Shown here: positions 25,260 through 34,456 of the stretch, piece after piece
Numbering within the stretch: the first letter of the stretch is position 1
How the letters are laid out: the number at the start of each line of letters is the position of its first letter
From: Rhodobacteraceae bacterium CCMM004
GTDB taxonomy: Bacteria > Pseudomonadota > Alphaproteobacteria > Rhodobacterales > Rhodobacteraceae
DNA length: 64,000 nucleotides
Direction of reading: 5' to 3'
Assembly (NCBI GenBank): GCA_004005435.1
Contig: RZWH01000005.1
Location: 266,837 to 330,836 of the forward strand
Made by a program: the position numbers and the translations under genes
Notes under the pieces: model-generated
Told to the model about the DNA's origin: nothing
Databases searched by the model: none
What the model saw: the letters and a program-made list of their open reading frames with translations, nothing else

Positions 25260-26132
25260 TCAGCGCAGATAGCCCATGGCGAAGGTCGGGGTAACCTGGT
25301 GCGCCGCGACGAAGTCGGCCAGGCGCCGGGGGTCGGGCTGCCGGGCGGTGCCCGTCTCCTCCCGCGCCAGGCCGCCGGTCACGAAGAGGCTGTCGATCCC
25401 CTCGCCCTGGGCCCCGGCGATGTCGGTGGCGATGCCGTCGCCGATGGCGAGGATGCGGTCGTCGGACACCGCGGCGCCGAACTCGGACAGGCGGCGGCGG
25501 GCCAGGTCGTAGATCGGCGGGTATGGCTTGCCGAAGGACAGAACCTCGCCGCCCATGTCTCGGTAGAGTTCGGCCAGCGCCCCCGCGCACCATTCGCGGC
25601 GGTCGCCGCGGTCCACCACCACGTCGGGGTTGGCGTTCAAGAGCGTCAGCCCCCGCGCCTTGGCCGCCAGGAACGGGCCCCGCATGTCGGCGGGGTCGGC
25701 GTAGGGGTCGAAGGGGCCGCAGCAGACGATGCCCTCGGCCGCCTCCAGGTCCACCCGCTCGATCTCCGCCGGGTCGGCGACGATGTTGAGGGGCTCGAAG
25801 AACTCCAGATCGCGGTCCTGGCCGACGAACCACACCTTACGCCCCACCGCGCCGCGGAACATGGCCGCGCGGGCGCTGTCGCCCGAGGTCGCGATGGTGT
25901 CCCAACAGTCGTCGGGCACGCCCAGATCGGCGATCTGCGCCGCCACCGACGCACGGGGCCGCGGCGCGTTGGTCAGCAGGACCACGCTGCCGCCCTGCGC
26001 CTTGAACCCGCGCAGGGCCTCGACCGCCTCGGGGTGGGCGCGGGTGCCGTCGTGCAGGCACCCCCAGAGATCGCAGAACACCGCGTCGTAGGGGGCCGAG
26101 ACCTCGGACAGGCTGTCGACGATGCGCACCAC
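25260..26132 (-). CDS. HAD superfamily class IIA hydrolase
   Basis: A 290-residue phosphatase-like protein of the NagD-type class (subfamily IIA; the alphaproteobacterial hypothetical branch TIGR01459-like). HAD motif I is VFCDLWGCLHDG (near residues 18-29), motif II is VVLLTNAPRP, and motif IV is ILAIGDGIATDIAGAQGEGID. The first catalytic Asp is present. The physiological substrate is unknown. It stands 9 bases downstream of ppaC on the same strand. Confidence 0.87.
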   Translation of the reverse strand: MVRIVDSLSEVSAPYDAVFCDLWGCLHDGTRAHPEAVEALRGFKAQGGSVVLLTNAPRPRASVAAQIADLGVPDDCWDTIATSGDSARAAMFRGAVGRKVWFVGQDRDLEFFEPLNIVADPAEIERVDLEAAEGIVCCGPFDPYADPADMRGPFLAAKARGLTLLNANPDVVVDRGDRREWCAGALAELYRDMGGEVLSFGKPYPPIYDLARRRLSEFGAAVSDDRILAIGDGIATDIAGAQGEGIDSLFVTGGLAREETGTARQPDPRRLADFVAAHQVTPTFAMGYLR

Positions 26133-26141
26133 CGGAGCCGC

Positions 26142-27062
26142 TCAGAGCGTCAGGTTCGGGATGATCTGCTTTTTCCGGCTGACGATGCCGGGGAGCACCA
26201 CGGTGTCCTCGCCGCAGACGGTCGAGAACGACTGCTCGGCCACCTGCCGCACCAGGTCGTTCGGGACAAAGAGCGTGGCCTCCTCGTTCAAGATGTCGAC
26301 CACGAACAGCAGCACCTGGTCGACGCCGTCCTCGCGCGCGACCTCCTCCATGGCGGTCATCAGGCTGTCCTTGCGGCTGAGCACGGTATCGGGCGAGGTG
26401 GTCTCCAACACGCTCACACGGAAGGATTTGCCGCCGACCTCGTATTTCTTGCTGTCCATGCGGATCAGTTCGGCGTCCGAGAACTCGGACACGTCGGACT
26501 TGGCCGCGAACATCTCGGCCGCCAGATCGGCGATCGAAACGCCCAGATCCTTGGCCAGTGCCTCGGCCACGCTGCGGTCGTGATCGGTCGTGGTGGGCGA
26601 GCGGAACTCCAACGTGTCGCTGAGGATGCAGGACAGCATCGCGCCCTTGATCCCTTCGGGCATCTGCGCCGCGGCGTCGTCCATGAGGTCGTGCAGGATC
26701 GTGGCGGTGCAGGCCAGCGGGCGGATGGTGATGTCGATGGGGCCCTTGGTCTCCAGCCCGCCCACCAGCTTGTGATGGTCGATGATGCCGCGGATGTCGG
26801 CCTGGCCGATGCCTGCGGGCAGTTCGGCGGGGTTGTTGGTGTCGACGATGACCACCTTGTCCCCCGCGCCCACGTCGTCGAGCATCTCGGGTGTGTCGAG
26901 GCCCCAGCGCTCCAGCATCCAGGCGGCCTCGGTGTTGGGGGTGCCCAACAGGCGCGGCTCGGCTGCGGTGCCCTCGATGTCATTCAGATACCATGCCCAG
27001 ATGATCGGAGACCCGGTGGAATCGGTATCGGGCGAGGTGTGTCCGAAGACGAGGGTGGTCAT
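26142..27062 (-). CDS. ppaC: Manganese-dependent inorganic pyrophosphatase (family II)
   Basis: Hydrolyses pyrophosphate to phosphate in the cytoplasm. The 306-residue DHH-family protein has metal ligands His8, Asp12 and Asp14 in GHTSPDTDST, Asp74 in VIVDTNN, and the DHH motif Asp95-His96-His97 in GIIDHHKLVGG. The C-terminal DHHA2 domain ends with SRKKQIIPNLTL, typical of family II. It is about 85 bases downstream of hemN, co-directional. Confidence 0.96.
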   Translation of the reverse strand: MTTLVFGHTSPDTDSTGSPIIWAWYLNDIEGTAAEPRLLGTPNTEAAWMLERWGLDTPEMLDDVGAGDKVVIVDTNNPAELPAGIGQADIRGIIDHHKLVGGLETKGPIDITIRPLACTATILHDLMDDAAAQMPEGIKGAMLSCILSDTLEFRSPTTTDHDRSVAEALAKDLGVSIADLAAEMFAAKSDVSEFSDAELIRMDSKKYEVGGKSFRVSVLETTSPDTVLSRKDSLMTAMEEVAREDGVDQVLLFVVDILNEEATLFVPNDLVRQVAEQSFSTVCGEDTVVLPGIVSRKKQIIPNLTL

Positions 27063-27147
27063 CGCGGCAATCCTTCGTGGCGAGAGTCGCGCGCTGTATA
27101 GGCAGCAGCCGCGGCCTTGTCACGGGGCGAGCGGGTGGGCAGGGGCG

Positions 27148-28500
27148 TCAGGAGGCCCGCGAGAACACCGAGACCGCCGGGTCGTAGGCGTCGAAGTGCC
27201 GCGCGATCAGCCGCACCAAGGGCTCGGCCCCGGGTTTCAGCTCCAGCCGCCGGGCGCCGTGCGACAGATGCGCTCCGTAGCGCGCGCCGACGGTCTCGAT
27301 CGCGCCGGCCAGGGGCGCGATGCTCCCGAACTCCCGCGTCAGGGCCACCAGGTCGATCGCGAAGTCGCACATCAGCATCTCGATGGCGCGGGCGCGCAGG
27401 CGGTCCTCGGCGCTCATCAGATGGCCCCGGCAGCCGGCGAGCGCGCCGTCGCGGATCGACTTGGCATAGGCGCCGGTCTGGGCGGCGTTCTGGACGTAGC
27501 CGCCGGGAAAACGCGAGATCGCCGAGGCGCCGATCCCGATCAGCGTGTCGCAGCGGTCGTCGGTATAGCCTTGGAAGTTGCGCCGCAGCCGTCCCTCGGC
27601 GGCGGCGCGATAGAGCCCGTCCTCGGGCAGGGCGAAGTGGTCGATGCCGATGGGCGCCATCCCGTGCTCGGTGAGATAGTCGGCGGCCATTCCGGCCAGG
27701 GCGAACCGCGCCCGGTCGTCGGGCAGCCGCGTCTCGTCGATCAGCCTTTGGCGCTTGGCGATCTGGGGGACGTGCGCATAGCCGAAGAGCGAGATGCGGT
27801 CGGGCGCCAGGAACGTGACCCGGCGCAGTGTGGCCGCCAGGCTGGCCTCGGTCTGTTCGGGCAGGCCGTAGACCAGATCGAGGTTCACCGAGGATACGCC
27901 CGCGGCGCGCACCTGCGCCACGGCGAGGGCGGTCTGATCGAACCTCTGGTGGCGCCCGATGGCCGCCTGCACCGCGGGGGCGAAGTCCTGGACCCCGATG
28001 CTGGCGCGGGTCATCCCCGCCTCGGCCAGCGCGGCGATCTTGTCGGCGTCCACCAGCGTGGGGTCGATCTCGACCGAGAAACGGAACCGCTCGGCCCGGG
28101 GCAGAACCCGCTCGACCGAGGCGGCCAGGCGGGCGATCATCGGCGGCGTCAGGATGGTGGGTGTGCCGCCGCCCCAATGCATCTCGCCCAGGCGCACGCC
28201 CTCGGGCAGGGCTGCGGCGACCAGCGCCAGTTCGCGCTCCAGGTCCTCCAGATAGCTCTCCACCGGCCCCAGCCCGCTGACCCCCTGGGTGCGGCAGGCG
28301 CAATACCAGCAGAGCCGGTGACAGAACGGGACGTGGATGTAGAGCGACACGTCGGTGCCCGGATCGACCCGGCCGAGGAGCGCGGTCTGCGCCGCTGCGC
28401 CGACCGCGGGCCCGAACACCGGCGCGGTGGGATAGCTGGTGTAGCGGGGCAGGCGCGCCGAAAACAGGCCCAGCCGTTCGAGCGTGTCGAAGTCCGTCAT
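27148..28500 (-). CDS. hemN: Oxygen-independent coproporphyrinogen III oxidase
   Basis: Radical-SAM enzyme that decarboxylates coproporphyrinogen III to protoporphyrinogen IX without oxygen, in the cytoplasm. The [4Fe-4S]/SAM motif is VPFCHRLCWYCACR, with Cys60, Cys64 and Cys67 (CxxxCxxC) and a following Cys69 as in genuine HemN. Further landmarks are LHWGGGTPTILTP (MHWGGGTPT) and GYTDDRCDTLIGIGASAISRF. Length 450 fits HemN rather than the shorter HemW. Its ATG overlaps the ccoS stop, so it should be co-expressed with ccoGHIS from an FNR-type promoter, matching microaerobic haem need. Confidence 0.96.
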   Translation of the reverse strand: MTDFDTLERLGLFSARLPRYTSYPTAPVFGPAVGAAAQTALLGRVDPGTDVSLYIHVPFCHRLCWYCACRTQGVSGLGPVESYLEDLERELALVAAALPEGVRLGEMHWGGGTPTILTPPMIARLAASVERVLPRAERFRFSVEIDPTLVDADKIAALAEAGMTRASIGVQDFAPAVQAAIGRHQRFDQTALAVAQVRAAGVSSVNLDLVYGLPEQTEASLAATLRRVTFLAPDRISLFGYAHVPQIAKRQRLIDETRLPDDRARFALAGMAADYLTEHGMAPIGIDHFALPEDGLYRAAAEGRLRRNFQGYTDDRCDTLIGIGASAISRFPGGYVQNAAQTGAYAKSIRDGALAGCRGHLMSAEDRLRARAIEMLMCDFAIDLVALTREFGSIAPLAGAIETVGARYGAHLSHGARRLELKPGAEPLVRLIARHFDAYDPAVSVFSRAS

Positions 28501-28664
28501 GGGCGCGGCTCCTTGGGGGCGTCGTCGTCATCGTCCATGAGGATGCGCCAGGCATCCCCTTCGAGGTCGTCGTATTGGTTCGCCCTGAGCGACCACAGGA
28601 ACGCGGCGAGCCCCAGACCTCCCAGGATCAGAGAGGCGGGGATCAGATACACGAGAACGTTCAT
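28497..28664 (-). CDS. ccoS: cbb3 oxidase maturation protein CcoS
   Basis: A 55-residue membrane protein with one transmembrane segment (about 4-25), followed by LRANQYDDLEGDAWRILMDDDD. The QYDDLEG segment is the CcoS hallmark. It is needed to insert cofactors into the oxidase in Rhodobacter. The start overlaps the ccoI stop (ATGA), and the stop overlaps hemN. It is too short to be obvious among longer overlapping frames. Confidence 0.93.
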   Translation of the reverse strand: MNVLVYLIPASLILGGLGLAAFLWSLRANQYDDLEGDAWRILMDDDDDAPKEPRP

Positions 28665-30847
28665 GCGGCACCCTTTACCGGGGCCCGGCGGACCAGCCGC
28701 AGAGCGTTGAGCAGGACGGTGATCGACGAAGTTGACATGGCGACCGCGGCCATCAGCGGCGAGGCGAAACCGGCGACCGCCAGCGGGATCGCGATGGCGT
28801 TGTAACCGGCCGAGATGCGGAAATTCTCCTTCACCCGCTTCTTGGCCGAGCGCGCGGTGGTCAGGAGGTCGGAGAGCGGCGCGAGGCTGGATTGCAGGAT
28901 CACCACATCCGCGGCGGTGCGGGCGGCGTCGACCGCGCGCGCGGGCGAGACCGATGCGGTGGCGGCAGCCAGCGCGCCGGTGTCGTTCAGGCCGTCGCCG
29001 ACCATCAGCACCTGCGCGCCCGCCTCCTCCAGCGCGCGGATATGGGCGACCTTGTCCATCGGCGACAGGCCCGCCAGCGCGGTGTCGATGCCGAGGGCGC
29101 GGGCGACCTCGGCCACCGCGTCGGCCGCGTCGCCCGAGATCATCTCGATCTTCAGACCTTGTGCGCGGAAGGCGTCGACCAATGCGCGCGCGCCGTCGCG
29201 CAGGCGGCTTTCCAGCGGCAGGGGCACCGCAGCCCCGTCGCCCAGCGACAGGTGCGGGCCGCTGCCCGCGGCGCCGGTCCAGGCGGGCGAGCCCAGCCGC
29301 ACCTCGCGGCCCTGCCAACGGCCCATGAGGCCCTGCCCGGGGTGTTCGGAGATGTCGGCGACGTCCGCCGGGACGACACCAGCCTCCAAGAGGCCCGCCG
29401 CCAGCGCCCGGCTGACCGGGTGGTCCGAGCCCTGGGCCAGCGCCAGCGCCACGCCAGCGGCCGTCCCCTGCGGCACGTCGCCCAGGCGCAACAGGCCGTC
29501 GGTCAGCGTCCCGGTCTTGTCGAAGACCACGGTGTCGATGTCGGCCAGACGTTCCAGAGCGGTGCCGTCCTTGACCAGCATCCCCTGCCGGAACAGACGC
29601 CCGGCGGCGGCAGTGGACACCGCCGGCACGGCAAGGCCCAGCGCGCAGGGACAGGTGATGATGAGGGTGGCGATGGCCACGTTCAGCGCGTGCCGCAGAT
29701 CGCCGTCATAGACCATCCAGGCGGCGAAGGCGGCGAAGGCCAGGATATGCACCACCGGCGCATAGACCCGCGCCGCGCGGTCGGCCATGGCGGTGTAGCG
29801 GTTGCGCGCCGTCTCGGCCGCGTCGATCATCGTGACCATGCGGTTGAGCGCGGTGTCGGCGCCAACGGCGGTCACGCGCACCTCCAGTGGGCCGGTCAGG
29901 TTGACCTCGCCCGCCGCGACGGCGCCGCCAGGGGCGACGGCCGCCGGCAGGCTCTCGCCGGTCAACAGCGCGCGGTCGAGGTCGCTGCGCCCCGTCATCA
30001 CCATACCGTCGGCCGGGATGCGGCCGCCCGGGCGCACGCGCACCACATCGCCGACGCGCAGCGCGGCGAGGTCCACCGTCTCGGCCCCGTCCGTCGTCAG
30101 GCGCTCGACACGCGGCACCTCCAGCGCAGCCAGGTCGGCGGCGGCCGAGCGGGCGGCGGCCCGGGTGCGGTGGTCGAGATAGCGGGCGATCAGCAGAAAG
30201 AACGTCAGCGACAGCGCGGCGTCGAAATAGGCGTGCCGCCCGCTCATCGCGGTCTCGTAGACCGACAGGCCCACGGCCAGGATCAGCGCCAGGCTGATCG
30301 GCACCTCCATCACCAGCCGCCGCGCCTTGAGCCCGGTCCAGGCCGCCGCATAGAACGGCTGTCCGGCGAAGGCCACGGCGGGCAGGGCGATGGCGGCCGA
30401 GATCCAGTGGAACATGTCGCGGGTGGCGTCGGTCGCGCCCGACCAGACCGCCACGCTGAGCAGCATGACGTTCATCATGGCAAAGCCCGCGACGGCCAGC
30501 CGCACCATCAGCGCCCGGCCCGCGGGGTCGCGGTCGCTGTCCAGCGCGGCGCGGTCCATCGGCAGCGCCTCGAACCCCGCGGCCTCCAGCGCCTCGACCA
30601 GCGGTTCGGGCGCCATGCCCCGCGGCCCCCAGACCGAGACCTGGCGGCGGCTGAGGTTGACCCGCGACCCCTCGACCTGGGGCAGGCCGGCCAGCGCCGC
30701 CTCGACCCCGCCGATGCACGCGGCGCAGTGGATGCCGGGCAGCGCCAGGATCAGCTCGGCCGGACGGTCCGGCACCGCCGCCCGGACCGCGGGCGCGATG
30801 ACGCATCCCGGGCAGGCGGCGAAGGAGGGGGTCTCGGCGAGCGTCAT
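28661..30847 (-). CDS. ccoI: Copper-exporting P1B-type ATPase CcoI
   Basis: Inner-membrane copper P-type ATPase that supplies Cu to the CuB site of cbb3 oxidase. The 728 residues begin with a CPGC motif (12-15) and a heavy-metal-associated domain with GIHCAACIGGVEAAL (Cys41/Cys44). The transmembrane metal site is TCPCALGLAVP near residue 397, the phosphorylation site DKTGTLTD near 440, and the hinge motif GDGLNDTGALAAA follows. The order G-H-I-S is the standard cco maturation operon. It sits 25 bases after ccoH. Confidence 0.96.
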   Translation of the reverse strand: MTLAETPSFAACPGCVIAPAVRAAVPDRPAELILALPGIHCAACIGGVEAALAGLPQVEGSRVNLSRRQVSVWGPRGMAPEPLVEALEAAGFEALPMDRAALDSDRDPAGRALMVRLAVAGFAMMNVMLLSVAVWSGATDATRDMFHWISAAIALPAVAFAGQPFYAAAWTGLKARRLVMEVPISLALILAVGLSVYETAMSGRHAYFDAALSLTFFLLIARYLDHRTRAAARSAAADLAALEVPRVERLTTDGAETVDLAALRVGDVVRVRPGGRIPADGMVMTGRSDLDRALLTGESLPAAVAPGGAVAAGEVNLTGPLEVRVTAVGADTALNRMVTMIDAAETARNRYTAMADRAARVYAPVVHILAFAAFAAWMVYDGDLRHALNVAIATLIITCPCALGLAVPAVSTAAAGRLFRQGMLVKDGTALERLADIDTVVFDKTGTLTDGLLRLGDVPQGTAAGVALALAQGSDHPVSRALAAGLLEAGVVPADVADISEHPGQGLMGRWQGREVRLGSPAWTGAAGSGPHLSLGDGAAVPLPLESRLRDGARALVDAFRAQGLKIEMISGDAADAVAEVARALGIDTALAGLSPMDKVAHIRALEEAGAQVLMVGDGLNDTGALAAATASVSPARAVDAARTAADVVILQSSLAPLSDLLTTARSAKKRVKENFRISAGYNAIAIPLAVAGFASPLMAAVAMSTSSITVLLNALRLVRRAPVKGAA

Positions 30848-30872
30848 GGGGGGCGGACCTCGAACGGGGCGG

Positions 30873-31331
30873 TCAGGGGCGGCGCACGGTCAGGGGCAGG
30901 CGGCGGCGAAAGTTCGTGCCGTCCTCGGCCACCATCGCCAGGCGCAGGTTCCAGTAGCCGGGCTCCAGCGGCGTCTCGGCCACCAGGTCGGTGCCGGTCC
31001 AGCGGAACTCGGGCGTGCGGTCGTCGCCCGTGTGGGTGGCGCGGCCCAGGATGCCCGACACCTCCACCGGCCGCACCGGCCGCCCCTCGGTGTCGCGGAT
31101 GCTGAGCGTCACGCCGCGGGCGTCGGCCTCGGCCGCCACGTCCCAGCGCAGGGCGTCCTGGGCCCTGCGCTCGGCCTCGAACTTCTGACTGGCGACGTAG
31201 GAGTTCTTGGTCTCCAGCCCCGGGAACGTCGCCACCGCCTGGAACGCCAGGGTCAGATTGACGGCGATGATCACGGCGAACCCGCCGCAGGTGATGGCCA
31301 GCATGTGCCAGCCGGTGAACTTGCGGGTCAT
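30873..31331 (-). CDS. ccoH: cbb3 oxidase assembly protein CcoH (FixH)
   Basis: A 152-residue membrane protein needed for cbb3 assembly. It has one N-terminal helix (about 8-31), then a periplasmic domain with the FixH-like opening NSYVASQKFEAERRAQDALRW and the closing ELEPGYWNLRLAM-like stretch (PLEPGYWNLRLAM). CcoH contacts CcoN in Rhodobacter. Its start overlaps the ccoG stop (ATGA), so it follows the order G-H-I-S. Confidence 0.93.
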   Translation of the reverse strand: MTRKFTGWHMLAITCGGFAVIIAVNLTLAFQAVATFPGLETKNSYVASQKFEAERRAQDALRWDVAAEADARGVTLSIRDTEGRPVRPVEVSGILGRATHTGDDRTPEFRWTGTDLVAETPLEPGYWNLRLAMVAEDGTNFRRRLPLTVRRP

Positions 31332-32860
31332 TCGGTGCCCCTTCCATTAAAGACGGTGTCGACAAAGGCGCGATCTTGGCTCGTCAGGTCCTCCACCCAA
31401 AAGCGGAACTCGACCCGGTCCATCTCGGCCGCGGGATCCTGCGCCCGCGCGGTGACGTAGACGCGCTGGAGCAAGGTTTCGTTGGCGGGCACAACGACGT
31501 TGCGCTCGGCCGTCCCTTCGAGGTCGATGCGCAGGATCTCGTCGGAGACGAGGCTCAGGTGGAACGGCTTGTCCTCGCCGGCCATGTTGCGCAGCCGCAC
31601 GTCGTAGATGTTGCGCACCGACCCGTCCGATAGGGTGACGTAGGTGGGATTGCGCACCGGCGAGACGGTCATGTCGATGGGCTGCCGGACGAACAGCGCC
31701 ACGACGAGGCCGATGCCGATGAGCGCGTAGATCGCGGTGTAGAGGATCGTGCGCGGGCGCAGGACGTGGTGCCAGATCGGCCGCGGTGCGTTGCCCGCAC
31801 GTTCGCGCGGCTCGTCGGACAGGGCCAGATAGTCGATCAGCCCCCTGGGCTTGCCGATCTTGGCCATCACGTCGTCGCAGGCGTCGATGCACAGAGCGCA
31901 GGTGATGCACTCCATCTGCTGGCCGTCGCGGATGTCGATGCCCATGGGGCAGACGTTGACGCAGGCCATGCAGTCGATGCAGTCGCCCAAAGGCTGCACC
32001 TCGGCCGTGCCGCCATGGGTCGAGATCGGGCGGCCGTGATCGGGGCCTTCGGGCAGATCCTCCTCGGGCACGGCATAGGCCGTGGCGGCCTGGGCGGTGG
32101 CTGCGGCGCGGGCGCCCTTGCGGTGCTTGCCGCGCGGTTCGCCCCGCCAGTCGCGATAGCCGACGGTCAGCGTGTCGCTGTCCATCATCGCGCCCTGGAT
32201 TCGCGGCCAGGGGCACATGTAGATGCACACCTGCTCGCGCATGAAGCCACCGAAGATGAAGGTCGTGGCCGTCAGGATGCCGATGGTGGCGTAGGCCACC
32301 GGGTGCGCGTCGAAGGTGACGAGGTCCACCGCCAACTGCGGCGCATCAGTGAAATAGAACACCCAGGCGCCGCCGGTGGCGATCGCGATCAAGAGCCAGA
32401 CCAGGTATTTGGTCGCGCGCAGGCGGATCTTGCGGCCATCCATCTCTTGCCGATGCAGGCGGATGCGGGCGTTGCGGTCGCCCTCGATCCAGCGCTCCAC
32501 CAGGATGAAGAGGTCGGTCCACACCGTCTGAGGGCAGGTATAGCCGCACCACACCCGGCCCAGCGCCGAGGTGAATAGGAACAGCCCCAAACCCGCCATG
32601 ATCAAGAGACCCGCGACGAAGTAGAACTCGTGCGGCCAGATCTCGATCCAGAAGAAGTAGAAGCGGCGGTTGGCCAGGTCCACCAGCACCGCCTGATCTG
32701 GCAGGTTCGGCCCGCGGTCCCACCGGATCCACGGGGTGAGGTAGTAGATGCCCAGCGTCACGGCCATGATCCACCATTTGAAGGTGCGGAACCAGCCGGT
32801 CACGCGGCGCGGAAAGATCGGCTCGCGCGGGGCATAGAGGGGGGTGTCTTGATCGGTCAC
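31328..32860 (-). CDS. ccoG: Cytochrome c oxidase accessory protein CcoG (FixG)
   Basis: Membrane ferredoxin-like protein that reduces Cu(II) during cbb3 maturation. The 510 residues have several membrane segments (about 30-48, 84-105, 155-172, 192-215, 337-357) and a NapH-like WCGYTCPQTVWTDLF motif. Two [4Fe-4S] sets occur near 291-325: CIDCMACVNVCP and CITCALCIDACD. A C-terminal periplasmic immunoglobulin-like domain follows. It is the first gene of the minus-strand unit ccoGHIS-hemN; an FNR-type site lies 61 bases before its start. Confidence 0.95.
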   Translation of the reverse strand: MTDQDTPLYAPREPIFPRRVTGWFRTFKWWIMAVTLGIYYLTPWIRWDRGPNLPDQAVLVDLANRRFYFFWIEIWPHEFYFVAGLLIMAGLGLFLFTSALGRVWCGYTCPQTVWTDLFILVERWIEGDRNARIRLHRQEMDGRKIRLRATKYLVWLLIAIATGGAWVFYFTDAPQLAVDLVTFDAHPVAYATIGILTATTFIFGGFMREQVCIYMCPWPRIQGAMMDSDTLTVGYRDWRGEPRGKHRKGARAAATAQAATAYAVPEEDLPEGPDHGRPISTHGGTAEVQPLGDCIDCMACVNVCPMGIDIRDGQQMECITCALCIDACDDVMAKIGKPRGLIDYLALSDEPRERAGNAPRPIWHHVLRPRTILYTAIYALIGIGLVVALFVRQPIDMTVSPVRNPTYVTLSDGSVRNIYDVRLRNMAGEDKPFHLSLVSDEILRIDLEGTAERNVVVPANETLLQRVYVTARAQDPAAEMDRVEFRFWVEDLTSQDRAFVDTVFNGRGTE

Positions 32861-32920
32861 GAAGGACGGACTCCGAGTATGGGTTCGGTGCTAGCTAGGA
32901 GGTCGGCGCCCGCGCCGTCC

Positions 32921-32934
32921 TTGATGTGGATCAA
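32921..32934. promoter_or_regulatory. FNR/FnrL-type operator before ccoG
   Basis: TTGATGTGGATCAA is a perfect TTGAT-N4-ATCAA site, the target of Fnr-type regulators. It lies in the 190-base gap between ccoG (minus, starts at 32860) and the lytic transglycosylase gene (plus, starts at 33051). At about 61-74 bases before the ccoG ATG it suits anaerobic activation of ccoGHIS-hemN; fnrL is encoded at 38.6-39.3 kb. Whether it also affects the divergent gene is unknown. Confidence 0.85.
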
Positions 32935-33050
32935 CAGCTTCGGGGCCGGGCCTCCGGGGCGCGGGGGGCCGCCGACGGCGCCGTCCCGGGCTTGTTGCCA
33001 CGGCCGGGTGCGGTAGAACGGACCTCGACCCAGTTTACGAGGATTGCGAC

Positions 33051-34271
33051 ATGCGTTCCACCCGCCGAGCCTTCACCGTCGGCGCCGCCGCCCTGGGCCT
33101 GACGGCCTGCGTGCGCGGCGGCGGGACCGCGCCGGCCGCCCGGGCGGCCGAGCCCGAGTGGCGCGCGGCGCCCAATCCCGCCTTTGACGCTTGGGTTTCG
33201 GCGTTCCGGCCGCGCGCCGCCGCCGCCGGGATCGGCGCCCCGACGCTCGACCGTGCGCTCGCCGGGGCGGGCTATTTGCCGCGGGTGGTCGAGCGCGACC
33301 GCGCGCAGACCGAGTTCACCCGCACCCTGGAGGATTATCTCGCCATTGCCGCCTCGGACGAGCGGGTGGCGACCGGCCGGGCGATGCTGGCGCGCTATCG
33401 CCCCACGCTCGCCGCCATCGAGGCGCGCTACGGCGTGCCGGCCGAGGTGGTGACGGCGATCTGGGGGATGGAGAGCAACTATGGCGCGCGCAAGGGCACC
33501 GCGCCGGTGATCTCGGCGCTGGCGACCCTGGCCTATGACGGGCGCCGCGGCGCCTTTTTCGAAAGCCAGCTCATCGCTGCGCTGCGCATCTTGCAATCGG
33601 GCGACACCACCTACGAACGGATGACCGGGAGCTGGGCCGGCGCGATGGGCCACACCCAGTTCATCCCGACGACCTATCTGGCCTATGCGGTGGACTTCAC
33701 CGGCGACGGGCGGCGGGACATCTGGGCCGACGATCCCACCGACGCGCTGGCCTCGGCGGCGGCCTATCTGTCGCGCTCGGGCTGGGTCCGGGGCGTGCCC
33801 TGGGGGGTCGAGGTGACGGGCGCAAGCGGGCAGCCCGAGGGCGCGTCCCGCACCGTTGCGGCGTGGCGGGCGGCCGGGGTCGCGCCGGTGTCGCCGGTGC
33901 CCGCGGGAGCCAGCGGTACGCTGATCCGCCCCGGCGGCGCGCGAGGGCCCGCGTTCCTGCAAATGGCGAACTTCCGCACCATCCGCCGCTACAACAACTC
34001 CACCAGCTACGTGATCGGGGTCGGGCACCTGTCGGACCGCATCGCCGGGCGCCCCGCGATCCAGGCCGCCTTTGGTCCCGACCGCTACGGGCTGACCATC
34101 GACGACCGCAAGCGGCTGCAACGCCGCCTGACCGCGCTCGGCTACGACACCAACGGGGTCGACGGGGTTGTCGGCTCTGGCACCCAGGCGGCGATCTCGG
34201 CCTACCAGGCGGCCCAGGGCCTGCCGGTGACGGGAGAGCCCTCGGTGGCGCTCCTCCGTCGGCTCGGCTGA
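33051..34271 (+). CDS. Lytic murein transglycosylase (MltB type) with peptidoglycan-binding domain
   Basis: Cleaves the glycan strands of peptidoglycan by an intramolecular transglycosylation. The 406 residues start with MRSTRRAFTVGAAALGLTAC: a twin-arginine motif (TRRAFT) and a lipobox with Cys20, suggesting a Tat-exported lipoprotein. The catalytic Glu is Glu141 in AIWGMESNYG; the family motifs GAMGHTQFIPTTYLAYAVDF and ISDDPTDALASAAAYL-like follow. A PG_binding_1 domain is at about 335-405 (LTIDDRKRLQRRLTALGYDTNGVDG). It separates the two cco units and is divergent from ccoG. Confidence 0.93.
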   Translation: MRSTRRAFTVGAAALGLTACVRGGGTAPAARAAEPEWRAAPNPAFDAWVSAFRPRAAAAGIGAPTLDRALAGAGYLPRVVERDRAQTEFTRTLEDYLAIAASDERVATGRAMLARYRPTLAAIEARYGVPAEVVTAIWGMESNYGARKGTAPVISALATLAYDGRRGAFFESQLIAALRILQSGDTTYERMTGSWAGAMGHTQFIPTTYLAYAVDFTGDGRRDIWADDPTDALASAAAYLSRSGWVRGVPWGVEVTGASGQPEGASRTVAAWRAAGVAPVSPVPAGASGTLIRPGGARGPAFLQMANFRTIRRYNNSTSYVIGVGHLSDRIAGRPAIQAAFGPDRYGLTIDDRKRLQRRLTALGYDTNGVDGVVGSGTQAAISAYQAAQGLPVTGEPSVALLRRLG

Positions 34272-34285
34272 CCGCTCCTCTGTCG

Positions 34286-34329
34286 CAAGGGTCTTCGAAG
34301 ACCCTTGCAAGACCCTTCGAAGGGTCTTG
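34286..34329. repeat. Twin palindrome C after the lytic transglycosylase gene
   Basis: Unit 1 (34286-34307) is CAAG-GGTC-TTCGAA-GACC-CTTG; unit 2 (34308-34329) is CAAG-ACCC-TTCGAA-GGGT-CTTG. Both are perfect 22-base palindromes and abut directly. It lies 14 bases after the stop of the transglycosylase gene, followed by CCCCCGCCC. Unit 2 shares its 20-base core with unit 2 of element D. Confidence 0.92.
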
Positions 34330-34410
34330 CCCCCGCCCGGGTCAGTCCTCGAGCAGACCTCGTCCGGCGGTAAGGCCCGTTCATGGCTCGGCCGACAGTG
34401 TCGACCGGCG

Positions 34411-34456
34411 CAAGGTCCTTCGAAGGACCTTGCCAAGACCCTTCGAAGGGTCTTTG
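34411..34456. repeat. Twin palindrome D in the mltB-ccoP gap
   Basis: Unit 1 (34411-34432) is the perfect palindrome CAAG-GTCC-TTCGAA-GGAC-CTTG; then CC; unit 2 (34435-34454 core) is AAGACCCTTCGAAGGGTCTT with a slightly imperfect outer pair (CAAG versus CTTT). The unit-2 core equals that of element C, 127 bases away. The pair sits 81 bases beyond C. Confidence 0.9.
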
